In this document: piece by piece, positions 54,780 through 63,512 of the stretch | How positions within the stretch are numbered: position 1 is the first letter of the stretch | Layout: the number at the start of each line of letters is the position of its first letter | NCBI GenBank assembly: GCA_009911065.1 | Contig: QXWR01000026.1 | Coordinates: 1 to 64,000 of the forward strand | Direction of reading: 5' to 3' | From: Clostridiaceae bacterium | Lineage (GTDB): Bacteria; Bacillota; Clostridia; Lachnospirales; Lachnospiraceae | DNA length: 64,000 nt | Position numbers and translations under genes: made by a program | Notes under the pieces: generated by a model | What the model was told of the DNA's origin: nothing | The model's input: the letters and a program-made list of their open reading frames with translations, nothing else | The model's database searches: none

Positions 54780-55802
54780 ATGGCACACACATCTCTGAAA
54801 GCATTTCTGGAAAAAAAGAACATCCACATTACAATGAAAACCTATCTAATTGATGCAATGGGAGCCATGGCCTTTGGTCTGTTTGCCTCCCTGCTCATTG
54901 GAACCATCTTCGGCACTCTTGGAGAAAAAACACAAATTGACCTGTTTTACACTATAGCCGAATACTGCAAAAGCGCCACTGGAGCTGCCCTTGGAGTATC
55001 CATTGCCTATGCTCTCCATGCTCCCCAGTTAGTGTTGTTCTCTGCTGCCACTGTAGGAATCGCTGGCAACACCCTTGGCGGTCCCGTAGGCGCTTTGGTA
55101 TCTACCGTCATTGCCACAGAACTAGGGAAACTGGTGTCCAAAGAAACCCGCGTTGACATTCTGGTGACGCCAGGTGTTACCATCATAGCTGGAACGCTGA
55201 TCGCCCAGTTTGTCGGACCTGGCGTATCCGCTTTTATGACCGCGTTTGGAAATCTGGTAAAAACTGCCACGGAAATGCAGCCCTTTTTTATGGGAATCCT
55301 GGTATCTGCCCTGATTGGCATTGCCCTGACTCTTCCCATCAGCAGCGCTGCCATCTGTATTATGTTAAGTCTGGACGGGCTTGCCGGTGGTGCTGCCACA
55401 GCTGGCTGCTGCGCTCAGATGATTGGGTTCGCAATCCTAAGTTACCGGGAAAACGGCGCAGGCGGCCTTCTGGCCCAGGGACTTGGCACCTCTATGCTGC
55501 AAATGGGGAACATTGTGAAAAATCCCCGTGTTTGGATTCCCCCCACTCTGGCATCTATGATTACTGGTCCCATTGCCACCTGCCTGTTTCGCATGGAAAA
55601 TATTGCCACTGGCGCAGGCATGGGAACCTGCGGTCTGGTGGGTCCCATCGGCGTCTATACCGCCATGGATGGCAGCGTCTCCATGTGGGTGGGAATCCTT
55701 CTGGTTTGTTTCCTCCTACCTGCCCTGCTTACCTGGTTTTTTGGAGAAATCCTCCGCAAGCTTCAATGGATTCATCCTGGCGATCTAAAGCTGGATTTAT
55801 AA
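54780..55802 (+). CDS. PTS EIIC-like permease (PTS_EIIC_2 family)
   Basis: 340 aa from the ATG at 54780, with AAAGGAG 9 nt upstream. About nine membrane segments with Gly/Ala-rich helices (GATGAALGVSIAYALHA-type), ALTLPISSAAICIMLSLDGL and the C-terminal IHPGDLKLDL. It matches the PF13303-type EIIC domain. No EIIA, EIIB or sugar kinase is adjacent, so it may be a transporter or sensor using trans components. Substrate unknown. Confidence 0.82.
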   Translation: MAHTSLKAFLEKKNIHITMKTYLIDAMGAMAFGLFASLLIGTIFGTLGEKTQIDLFYTIAEYCKSATGAALGVSIAYALHAPQLVLFSAATVGIAGNTLGGPVGALVSTVIATELGKLVSKETRVDILVTPGVTIIAGTLIAQFVGPGVSAFMTAFGNLVKTATEMQPFFMGILVSALIGIALTLPISSAAICIMLSLDGLAGGAATAGCCAQMIGFAILSYRENGAGGLLAQGLGTSMLQMGNIVKNPRVWIPPTLASMITGPIATCLFRMENIATGAGMGTCGLVGPIGVYTAMDGSVSMWVGILLVCFLLPALLTWFFGEILRKLQWIHPGDLKLDL

Positions 55803-55811
55803 TATCAGCCA

Positions 55812-55856
55812 AAAAGGGAGTGTCACAAAATCGATTCTTTTGCAACACTCCCTTTT
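55812..55856. terminator. Bidirectional terminator between EIIC and ctpA
   Basis: AAAAGGGAGTGT and ACACTCCCTTTT pair around a loop of about 21 nt. It lies between convergent genes, with A/T tracts on both sides. Confidence 0.88.
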
Positions 55857-55880
55857 GTTTAAAGATTCTTTCGCCTAATG

Positions 55881-57242
55881 TTACTGATTTGTAGTCTTCG
55901 ATTCCTGGTCTAATACCTCAAGGGCTTTCTGCACCTGATTATCCCTCTCAATGGGAATCTCAAAAGCACCCTTTAAATCCTCCGGAACCTCCAGCATAAC
56001 CTCCACATCCGGCTCCAACCCCTTCATGTGCAAGTCCACGCCTCCCGGAGTATAGTAGTGGGACACCGTCATTTTCACTGCCGAACCATCCTCCAGCTGC
56101 ACCAAACTCTGTACAATCCCTTTTCCAAATGAAGTGGTTCCCACCAGCTTGGCCCGCCCATAATCTCTAAGAGCGCCAGCAAGCACCTCTGACGCACTGG
56201 CCGAATTGCCGTTAATCAGTACCACAATGGGAATGTTCAGTTCATGTTCATCCTTCTTGGGATACCTGGGATCTGGCAGCCCTAAATCAGACTCAAAACG
56301 AATCTTTCCATCCTGACTGTAATACCGATCTCCCTTTCCATTTTTATCGGAAGTGGCCACAATGGTACCTTCCAGTTGATCTTCTGGCAAAATGTAGGCC
56401 GCCATCTCCACCACTGCATCTAGTATACCGCCTGGATTATCCCGCAGATCAATAATCAGCCGCTCCATTCCCTGTTTGTTCAGAGAATCCACTGCCTCCT
56501 TAAACTGATCCCCTGTCACCAGCTCAAACTGTGTCACCTGAATATACCCAGTCTGATCTTCCAACATCTGTGACTCTACTGTAGTCACTTCCACAATCCG
56601 GCGCTGAATATGCAGCTCCACCTCTTCTCCGTCCCGGATTACCGTAAGATCTACATAAGTTCCCTCTGCGCCTCGAATCTTTTGCTGAACCAACACGTCC
56701 AACTCATATTCTGACACTTCTTCCCCTGCTACTTTATAAAGAATATCCCCCTTTTTCATCCCCGCTTCCTCTGCCGGGGACCCCTGAAAGACCCGCAGGG
56801 CCGTAATCAGTCCAGAAGATATATTTTGACTCACCAAAACGCCGATTCCGCAGTAAACCCCTTCTGTCTCCTCAGTCAGCGCCTCATACTCCTCCTCTGT
56901 GTAATACACGGTATAAGGATCGGATAATCCGGCCAGCAAACCTTTATAAATCCCTGCCTCCATCTGTTCCAGGTCTACATCCTCCTCAAACAGAAAATAC
57001 CGGTCCACCAGTTTTTGTAATGTTTCCAGCTTTTGATTTACCACTTCCAAATCCAGTCCATCCGGCTCTTCTACTTCTCCTCCTTGCGCCTGTATCTGCA
57101 CCTGATTTTCCATCACAGTCTGTCCAATCAGATTAATCCCGGTTGCGACTCCCACAATGATAAGGCCCACAAAAGCCGTCACCAGAGAGCCTACCAGCAC
57201 TCCCTTCCAGAATTTTCCCTTTGCTTTCACTTCGTTTTCCAC
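55881..57242 (-). CDS. ctpA: C-terminal processing peptidase (S41)
   Basis: 453 aa. N-terminal membrane anchor (about 13-40), a short helical region, and a PDZ domain (about 115-210, with GIGVLVSQ and SPAEEAGMKKGD). The S41 catalytic core has the Ser/Lys dyad, probably Ser349 in GNSASASE and Lys374 in SFGKG. It degrades or processes extracytoplasmic proteins. It follows an EnvC-like amidase activator gene (81 nt gap), completing ftsE-ftsX-envC-ctpA, the same order as in other Firmicutes. Confidence 0.95.
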   Translation of the reverse strand: MENEVKAKGKFWKGVLVGSLVTAFVGLIIVGVATGINLIGQTVMENQVQIQAQGGEVEEPDGLDLEVVNQKLETLQKLVDRYFLFEEDVDLEQMEAGIYKGLLAGLSDPYTVYYTEEEYEALTEETEGVYCGIGVLVSQNISSGLITALRVFQGSPAEEAGMKKGDILYKVAGEEVSEYELDVLVQQKIRGAEGTYVDLTVIRDGEEVELHIQRRIVEVTTVESQMLEDQTGYIQVTQFELVTGDQFKEAVDSLNKQGMERLIIDLRDNPGGILDAVVEMAAYILPEDQLEGTIVATSDKNGKGDRYYSQDGKIRFESDLGLPDPRYPKKDEHELNIPIVVLINGNSASASEVLAGALRDYGRAKLVGTTSFGKGIVQSLVQLEDGSAVKMTVSHYYTPGGVDLHMKGLEPDVEVMLEVPEDLKGAFEIPIERDNQVQKALEVLDQESKTTNQ

Positions 57243-57323
57243 AATAAGCTCCTACTCTCTCTTATATTGCAGCAAATGAAACTCTTACTGCTGCTCTCTC
57301 CTGTCAGCTATGTTGTCCCCTTT

Positions 57324-58556
57324 TTACGGACTGACATAGTTGCCAGGATCTACATATTTTCCGTTGGCACGAATTCCAAAATGGAGATGAGGTCCTGTTG
57401 AGTATCCTGTAGACCCTACCTTGGCAATGGTCTGTCCCTGAATCACATCCTGTCCCTCTGATGCCAGCAGCTGTGAACAATGCATATAAACCGTATACAC
57501 CCCTCCGCCGTGATTGACCATAATATAATTCCCTGCGGAATAGCTGTATGTAGCAATCACCACTGTCCCGGAAGCTGCAGCCACGATCGCGCTTCCAGAA
57601 GGAGCGCCAATATCCATTCCTTGATGATTGGAGGATGCTCCTGGTGTGGGAGACGTGCGGGAACCAAAGCTAGAAGTAATCCGGCTGCTGGCCGGACAGG
57701 GCCATATAAACTTAATATCCCCAAGATTTACCGTATTATACTTTTTTCCTGCTGCCTCCGCTGCTTTTCTGGCTTCCTCCTCCTTCCGCTTAATCTCTGC
57801 CTCCAGCTGTTTCACCTTCTCTTCCTGGGCGCGTATATCCTTTTCATACTCACTGATCTGCCCCTCGGCCGTATGAATCTGGCTCTCAAAATTTTTCAGC
57901 TCTTGATTTTTCTGCGCCAGTAAAGTCTCCACGGAATGCTGCTTTCCCTCTGTCTGCTCCTGAAGCAAAAGAAGCTGCTCCCTCTCCTGATTCAACTGTG
58001 CCTCTCTGGCCGCCACCGCTTCTCTGGCCTCCTCATATTCCCCCATCTTCTTCCGGTCATACTCTGCAATCTGCTGGATATACTCTGCCCGATTCATCAT
58101 CTGAATCAAATCCTCGGACTGTAAAAGCATATCCAAATAAGTGGTTTCCCCTCTTTCATACATATATTTTATGCGAAGCTTCATGGCATCATACTGAGCA
58201 GCTTCCACCTGTTTTGCCGCTTCCAGTTCCTGCCCTGCTATCTCAATGTCCTGTTCCTTGTCATGAATCTTTCCGTTCAGCTCCTCCAACTCCAGATTCA
58301 GCTGGCTTAAGCTATTATCCAGCTCCCGCACATAAGCTGCCGCATCCTTTTTTAAACCTTCCAGCTTCTTTAATGTATCCTCAACCTTTTTCTTCTCCGC
58401 CTCCAAACTGCTGGCCTTCTTTTTGGCATCCTCCACATCCTGCTTGGTTCCATAAGCCGGACTTATCCCTGGTATTGTCAGACAAATTGCCGTCAGCAAT
58501 ACCATCAGCAGACGAGCGGGTCTGCACTGAAACATCCTTTTCACGTCTCCTGTCAC
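57324..58556 (-). CDS. EnvC-like murein hydrolase activator / M23 peptidase
   Basis: 410 aa. Signal peptide about 16-36 (LLMVLLTAICLTIPGISPAY). A long coiled coil covers about 37-265 and a C-terminal LytM/M23 domain 290-410. Zinc ligands are visible in NHQGMDIGAP and GPHLHFGIR. The coiled coil is the part that contacts FtsX in known systems. Having both HxxxD and HxH motifs, it may be an active endopeptidase rather than only an activator. 12 nt after ftsX. Confidence 0.93.
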   Translation of the reverse strand: MTGDVKRMFQCRPARLLMVLLTAICLTIPGISPAYGTKQDVEDAKKKASSLEAEKKKVEDTLKKLEGLKKDAAAYVRELDNSLSQLNLELEELNGKIHDKEQDIEIAGQELEAAKQVEAAQYDAMKLRIKYMYERGETTYLDMLLQSEDLIQMMNRAEYIQQIAEYDRKKMGEYEEAREAVAAREAQLNQEREQLLLLQEQTEGKQHSVETLLAQKNQELKNFESQIHTAEGQISEYEKDIRAQEEKVKQLEAEIKRKEEEARKAAEAAGKKYNTVNLGDIKFIWPCPASSRITSSFGSRTSPTPGASSNHQGMDIGAPSGSAIVAAASGTVVIATYSYSAGNYIMVNHGGGVYTVYMHCSQLLASEGQDVIQGQTIAKVGSTGYSTGPHLHFGIRANGKYVDPGNYVSP

Positions 58557-58568
58557 GGTTCCACCACC

Positions 58569-59477
58569 TTACACTCTCAAATATTTCCGGACCGTGAAAA
58601 AACTTCCAAAAAATCCGATTCCCACTCCAAGGCACATAGCCACTGCCACCATGGTGGGAAAAATCACTTCCATAGGGAGAAACATAAAAATTCCTGACAA
58701 AATCTGAAATTTCTCCATCAAATAGGTTACGGATCGAGTATAAAGCACATAAATTCCCGCCAGAGGAATCCCTGCACCAATCAGCCCGATTAACACTCCC
58801 TCCACAATAAACGGCGCACGAATCATAAAATTCGTAGCCCCAATCAGACGCATGATCTGACTCTCCTGCTTTCGAAAAGCGGCTGCCACTGAGATCGTAT
58901 TGCTGATTAAAAACATTGCCACCAGCAAAAGTACTCCGATAATCACCAAAGACAGCAGACTGATCATACGGTTAAATCCGCCAAAGCCAGCCACTACCAT
59001 GTTGGAATAATTGACCTGACGAACTCCTTCCAGCCCTTTTAAGTAAGCCACCAGCACATTCTGAGCAGAAATATCGTGAAGATGAATCTCATAACTTGCT
59101 GATCCTGCCAGGGGGTTGTCTTCCGAAAATCCCTCTGCCAGCTCCTCATGCCCTTTAAAATAGTCCTTTTTGAAAGATTCCCACGCTTCCCCTGGAGACA
59201 CATATATCATCTCCTTTACCTCACTGCGCTCCTGAATCACAGCTCCAAGGGCCTGAATTTCCTCTTCCTTTAAGTTCTCCTCAAATAATACGGTGATTCC
59301 CACTGTGCTCTCCATATTTTTGACAATAAACTGGATATTGGTAATAATGGAAAAAAACAGGCAAAACAAAAAAACACAGGCTGAAATCGTTGCAATGGAA
59401 GCCAGCGAAAACCAGATATTCCTGCATATATTTTTGATTCCCTGTTTCAGGCAATACCACAAAACGCTAATCCTCAT
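58569..59477 (-). CDS. ftsX: Cell-division ABC permease FtsX
   Basis: 302 aa with four membrane segments (about 20-45, 175-200, 220-245, 270-295) and a large extracellular loop (~50-165) between the first two. It transmits FtsE ATP hydrolysis to a periseptal hydrolase. It overlaps the ftsE stop by 11 nt and is followed 12 nt later by the EnvC-like gene, its likely partner. Confidence 0.95.
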   Translation of the reverse strand: MRISVLWYCLKQGIKNICRNIWFSLASIATISACVFLFCLFFSIITNIQFIVKNMESTVGITVLFEENLKEEEIQALGAVIQERSEVKEMIYVSPGEAWESFKKDYFKGHEELAEGFSEDNPLAGSASYEIHLHDISAQNVLVAYLKGLEGVRQVNYSNMVVAGFGGFNRMISLLSLVIIGVLLLVAMFLISNTISVAAAFRKQESQIMRLIGATNFMIRAPFIVEGVLIGLIGAGIPLAGIYVLYTRSVTYLMEKFQILSGIFMFLPMEVIFPTMVAVAMCLGVGIGFFGSFFTVRKYLRV

Positions 59478-60153
59478 GGCTTTGTCCGTCCTTTATCTCA
59501 TCGCAAATTATCTGCCCCCGCTCCAAAGTAACCACCCGTCCGCCCATCTGCTCCACAATCTCCTGACTGTGAGTCACTACAATCACCGTGGTACCTCTTT
59601 GATTAATATCCCACAAAAGATTCATAATCTCCGCTGCATTCTGATGATCCAGATTTCCAGTTGGCTCATCGGCCAGCAGCACTTCCGGACGGTTAATCAA
59701 AGCACGCGCTATAGCCACCCGCTGCTGCTCTCCTCCGGACAAATGCTGAGGCAGGGATTTATACTTGGCAGAAAGCCCCACCAGCTTCAGCATCTCCGGC
59801 ACAGATTCCCGGATGGTTTTTTGCGGCGTCCCCACCACCCTCTGAGCAAATGCCACATTTTCAAAGACATTTCTATCTTTTAAAAGCCGGAAATCCTGGA
59901 AAACCATTCCCAGCCTCCTCCGATACCTTGGAATATGCCTTCGCCGCATATCCTGTAACTCTGTATCATTGACAATAATCTCCCCTGAGGTTGGCTCCTC
60001 TTCCTTGATCAGCAAACGTAAAAGAGTGGATTTACCGGACCCGGAACGTCCCATGATAAAGACAAACTCTCCATCCTGAATGGTAATGTTAATGTTCCGC
60101 AAAGCCCGGTTCCCCGTCCCATAGGTCTTGCACACATCTAAAATCTCAATCAT
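59467..60153 (-). CDS. ftsE: Cell-division ABC ATPase FtsE
   Basis: 228 aa ATPase. Walker [10 protein letters not shown], signature [16 protein letters not shown], Walker [12 protein letters not shown] and switch His in VVTHSQEIV. The [21 protein letters not shown] stretch (split) is typical of FtsE. It begins 8 nt after the upstream CdaR-type regulator gene, so all five may be one transcript. Confidence 0.97.
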   Translation of the reverse strand: MIEILDVCKTYGTGNRALRNINITIQDGEFVFIMGRSGSGKSTLLRLLIKEEEPTSGEIIVNDTELQDMRRRHIPRYRRRLGMVFQDFRLLKDRNVFENVAFAQRVVGTPQKTIRESVPEMLKLVGLSAKYKSLPQHLSGGEQQRVAIARALINRPEVLLADEPTGNLDHQNAAEIMNLLWDINQRGTTVIVVTHSQEIVEQMGGRVVTLERGQIICDEIKDGQSHED

Positions 60154-60161
60154 AAGGTACC

Positions 60162-61250
60162 TCAGAAATCCTGATTTTCCATATATTTCATGTATTTCAC
60201 AACCATTAACGCGATTTTAAAGGTAATGGCATCTTCAAACACACGAAGATCCAGACCTGTGCTCTTTTGCAGCTTGTCCAGACGATATACCAGGGTATTG
60301 CGGTGAATGTAAAGCTGTCTGGAGGTCTCAGACACATTCAGGCTGTTCTCAAAAAATTTATTAATGGTAGCCAGTGTCTCCTCGTCAAAATCATCTGGAG
60401 ATTTATTCTCAAACACCTCACGGATAAACATCCGGCAGAGAGGCAGGGGAAGTTGATAAATCAACCTTCCGATTCCCAGATTGCTGTATGCTACTACATT
60501 CTTTCCACTGTAAAAGATCTTTCCCACATCCAAAGCCATCTTTGCTTCCTTATAAGATCGGGAAACTTCTTTAATATCGCCTACAATCGTGCCAAAGGAT
60601 ACATGGACTTTTGTCATGGCCTCTGTGTTCAACATATCCAAAATCATATTGGCGGTCTTTTCCAAGTCCCCGTAATCTTCGGTTGGCTTTATTTCCTTCA
60701 CCAGAATAATGTTCTTCTCATCTACTGCAGTAATAAAATCCTTTGTCTTGGCTGCAAATAAGCTTCTTACCGTCTCCAAAGCATTCACATCCTTCTCATG
60801 CTTTGTCTCAATCAAAAACACCACCCGGCGCACAGAAGTCTCTATATGCAATTTTTTAGCCCGATTATAAATATCTACCAGCAGCAAATTGTCAAGAAGC
60901 AGATTCTTAATAAAATTATCTTTGTCAAACCGCTCCTTATAGGCCACTAAAAGATTCTGTACCTGAAACGCCGCCAGCTTACCAACCATATAAACGTCAT
61001 CGCTGCCGCCTCTGGCCAACAGAATATATTCCAGCTGATGTTCATCAAACACCTTAAAAAACTGATACCCCTGAATCACCTGGCTGTCTGCCGGTGAATC
61101 CACAAAAGACAGGATGGAGCTTTCATATTCTTCCGCCTCTGGAAATGTAGAGGCAAGTACCTTTCCCTCTGTATCACAGATACAAAGGTCAATTCTTGTA
61201 ATTCCTTTTAAGCCTTCAATTGTTGTCTGAAGAATCTGATTTGAAATCAT
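60162..61250 (-). CDS. CdaR/PucR-type transcriptional regulator
   Basis: 362 aa from the ATG at 61250 (GAGGAG at 8-9 nt). An N-terminal sugar-diacid/GAF-like sensor region (~1-130) precedes a GGDEF-like middle (VHVSFGTIVGDIKEVSRSYK) and a C-terminal PucR helix-turn-helix (NVSETSRQLYIHRNTLVYRL, then DKLQKSTGLDL). Ligand unknown. Its place right before ftsE suggests it might be co-transcribed with the division genes, or may regulate the neighbouring sugar ABC ATPase gene upstream (inference). Confidence 0.87.
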   Translation of the reverse strand: MISNQILQTTIEGLKGITRIDLCICDTEGKVLASTFPEAEEYESSILSFVDSPADSQVIQGYQFFKVFDEHQLEYILLARGGSDDVYMVGKLAAFQVQNLLVAYKERFDKDNFIKNLLLDNLLLVDIYNRAKKLHIETSVRRVVFLIETKHEKDVNALETVRSLFAAKTKDFITAVDEKNIILVKEIKPTEDYGDLEKTANMILDMLNTEAMTKVHVSFGTIVGDIKEVSRSYKEAKMALDVGKIFYSGKNVVAYSNLGIGRLIYQLPLPLCRMFIREVFENKSPDDFDEETLATINKFFENSLNVSETSRQLYIHRNTLVYRLDKLQKSTGLDLRVFEDAITFKIALMVVKYMKYMENQDF

Positions 61251-61314
61251 GTCACACGCTCCTCTTCTTCGAAATTTTGTCGTTGTCCCTGTCTTATATC
61301 TTAATGCAAACTGC

Positions 61315-61355
61315 AAAAAAAAGCAAGCGAGTATCCGCACTCGCCTGCCTTTTTT
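61315..61355 (-). terminator. Terminator of the MalK-type ATPase gene
   Basis: On the minus strand GGCAGGCGAGT pairs with ACTCGCTTGCT around a 6-nt loop and is followed by an eight-T run. Confidence 0.92.
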
Positions 61356-61401
61356 CACTAAAATTTCATAAAAAACTTATATCTGGAAAATATCAGGAAG
61401 T

Positions 61402-62514
61402 TTAGTTGGTCACTACCTGCTCCGTCTCTTTGTCAAATACATGTACTTTGCTTAAATCCATAGCCAGCCGGATGGTATCACCAGGTCTTGCGGTTGTTCT
61501 CGGATTCACTCTTGCGGTACAGTTAGTCTCCTGCAGATCAAAATACAGATAAACTTCAGCACCCAACAGCTCATAAACACGAACTGTAGCAGAGAATACG
61601 CTGTCAGGAGAAGCCTTCAAATAAGCTTCCTCATCATGCAGATCTTCCGGACGGATACCTAAGGTAACAGTTTTTCCTACATAACCCTTCTGATCCAGCA
61701 CTTTGCCCTTTTCTTCCGGCAGGGTGATTGTATTGCCGTCAAAGGTCAAAGTAACGCCGCTGCCAGCTTTGCCTACTGTAGCATCTACCAGGTTCATCTG
61801 AGGAGCGCCAATAAATCCGGCAACAAACTTGTTACAGGGCTTATCATACAGGTTCTGGGGAGAATCCACCTGCTGCACAATACCATCTTTCATAACAACG
61901 ATCCGAGTACCCAGTGTCATAGCCTCTGTCTGGTCATGGGTAACATAGATAATCGTTGCCTGCAGTCTCTGATGCAGTTTGGAAATCTCAATACGCATCT
62001 GTCCTCTCAGCTTAGCATCCAAGTTGGACAGCGGCTCGTCCATAAGGAATACCTTCGGGCTACGGACAATCGCACGACCCATGGCCACACGCTGTCTCTG
62101 GCCACCGGAAAGAGCCTTCGGCTTACGATCTAACAAATGAGACAAATCCAAAATTCTTGCAGCTTCCTGAACCAGCTTGTCAATTTCATCTTTGGGAACT
62201 TTTCTAAGTTTCAGTCCAAAAGCCATGTTATCATATACGGACATATGAGGATACAGAGCATAGTTCTGGAATACCATTGCAATATCTCTGTCCTTTGGCT
62301 CCACGTCATTTACCAGCTTGCCATCAATGTAAAGCTCACCGGAAGAAATATCCTCCAAACCAGCAACCATACGCAGAGTGGTGGACTTTCCACATCCGGA
62401 CGGTCCTACGAAAATGATAAATTCCTTATCTGCAATCTCCAGGTTAAAATCCTTAACTGCCACATATCCGTTGGGATAAGATTTTGTTACGTTTCTCAAT
62501 GACAGACTAGCCAT
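61402..62514 (-). CDS. Sugar ABC transporter ATPase, MalK/MsmK/UgpC type
   Basis: 370 aa from the ATG at 62514 (AGGAGG about 11 nt upstream); an ATG 9 nt earlier is too close. Walker A GPSGCGKST, signature LSGGQRQRVAMGRAI, Walker B FLMDEPLSNLDAKLR, and a C-terminal MalK-type regulatory TOBE domain (TLGIRPEDLHDEEAYL). No permease or binding-protein genes are adjacent, so it probably serves several carbohydrate importers, as MsmK and MsmX do in other Firmicutes. Confidence 0.95.
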   Translation of the reverse strand: MASLSLRNVTKSYPNGYVAVKDFNLEIADKEFIIFVGPSGCGKSTTLRMVAGLEDISSGELYIDGKLVNDVEPKDRDIAMVFQNYALYPHMSVYDNMAFGLKLRKVPKDEIDKLVQEAARILDLSHLLDRKPKALSGGQRQRVAMGRAIVRSPKVFLMDEPLSNLDAKLRGQMRIEISKLHQRLQATIIYVTHDQTEAMTLGTRIVVMKDGIVQQVDSPQNLYDKPCNKFVAGFIGAPQMNLVDATVGKAGSGVTLTFDGNTITLPEEKGKVLDQKGYVGKTVTLGIRPEDLHDEEAYLKASPDSVFSATVRVYELLGAEVYLYFDLQETNCTARVNPRTTARPGDTIRLAMDLSKVHVFDKETEQVVTN

Positions 62515-62605
62515 ATTCTTCATTCCTCCTGATATAAGTTCTTGTCTTGTGATTGGAACGGGTATACCCACACTACCCCGCTTTCGTTACTCCATTTATC
62601 TTACA

Positions 62606-62634
62606 ATAATATTAATTTTTTTGCCATATGGCAA
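62606..62634 (-). promoter_or_regulatory. Promoter of the MalK-type ATPase gene
   Basis: On the minus strand TTGCCA (62629-62634), 17-nt spacer, TATTAT (62606-62611), about 90 nt before the start codon. Confidence 0.7.
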
Positions 62635-62682
62635 ATCACCAAAAAATCTTTACAATTTTGTAAATTCTGCCTATGGGCAGAA
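62620..62682. promoter_or_regulatory. Two dyads near the MalK-type ATPase promoter
   Basis: A perfect 16-bp palindrome TTTGCCATATGGCAAA (62620-62635) overlaps the -35. A second dyad TTCTGCC-tatg-GGCAGAA (62665-62682) lies about 30 bp upstream. They look like operators, but I cannot name the regulator. The remaining sequence to 62899 holds no gene I can support. Confidence 0.6.
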
Positions 62683-62899
62683 AAAAGTGATGAAAATCAC
62701 AAAAGCAGATTCAAAAGAACCTGCTTTTCTCGACCAACTTCATAAATCTTCACAAAAAAAGCCTTTTCTCAAATCTATTGTCCCAAAAGCTTGTGAATCC
62801 TGCCCAACACCTGTCCGATTTTCCTGTGAAAATTCCCTTTTCCGAGCATATGTTTTTTTAAAACCAGTCACAAAATCAAAATCTCCTGATACAGCACCA

Positions 62900-63484
62900 T
62901 CATGAAATCTTTCGGGCCAATACATTGACCCATCGCTCTTCTCCATTCCGGCTCTGCCCTTCGCTGCTCCATAGCTTCTTAATCTCCAAACGGCGCGTTT
63001 CCTTCAAAATCCGTTCCAATTTCTCTTCTGTATACTCGCAAAAATACTGTTCTCCTTTAAATCCCTCAAAATCTCCTTCCCGAAAAGACAAAAACAAAAT
63101 CCCGTTTCGGCACATGGCATCAATCACCCGTTTCAGGATTCCTTCCAATTCATCTTCCGGGACATGAATCATAGCCCCACAACCCCAGACACCATCGAAT
63201 ACCTCATCGAATTCCATATCCTCATATGCCATCTGCAACACCTCAATGCCTGTATGTATCTCCGCCAGTTTACACATTTCCTCAGATGCATCCAGAGGTG
63301 TCACATCATATCCCAGCTCATAAAAGGCCAAACTGTCCCTGCCGGACCCACAGCCCAGGTCCAGAATGGTATCTCCTTCTTCCAGGTATTTTAAAAACTT
63401 CTGACGCAGATGTTCCAGATCCAGCTCCGCTGTATCTTCATAAATCTTTGCTGCATACTTATTATAATACTCAATCGTGTCCAA
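62900..63484 (-). CDS. Class I SAM-dependent methyltransferase
   Basis: 194 aa from a TTG start at 63484, with AGGAGG 6 nt upstream; the longer frame would overlap the cvfB stop. Motif I is ILDLGCGSGRDSLAFYELGY, post-I PLDAS, then GVWGCGAMIHVP and FLSFREGDFEG. The DTIEYYNKYAAKIYEDTAEL start is typical of a Clostridia family of unknown substrate. It ends in WVNVLARKIS. It follows cvfB closely. Confidence 0.87.
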   Translation of the reverse strand: MDTIEYYNKYAAKIYEDTAELDLEHLRQKFLKYLEEGDTILDLGCGSGRDSLAFYELGYDVTPLDASEEMCKLAEIHTGIEVLQMAYEDMEFDEVFDGVWGCGAMIHVPEDELEGILKRVIDAMCRNGILFLSFREGDFEGFKGEQYFCEYTEEKLERILKETRRLEIKKLWSSEGQSRNGEERWVNVLARKIS

Positions 63485-63512
63485 AACAATCCTCCTGTTA
63501 TTCAGCACACTG

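Noticed and set aside
62740-62946. Short minus-strand frame overlapping the methyltransferase 3' end
   Set aside because: No ribosome site, and it overlaps the clearly coding methyltransferase frame.
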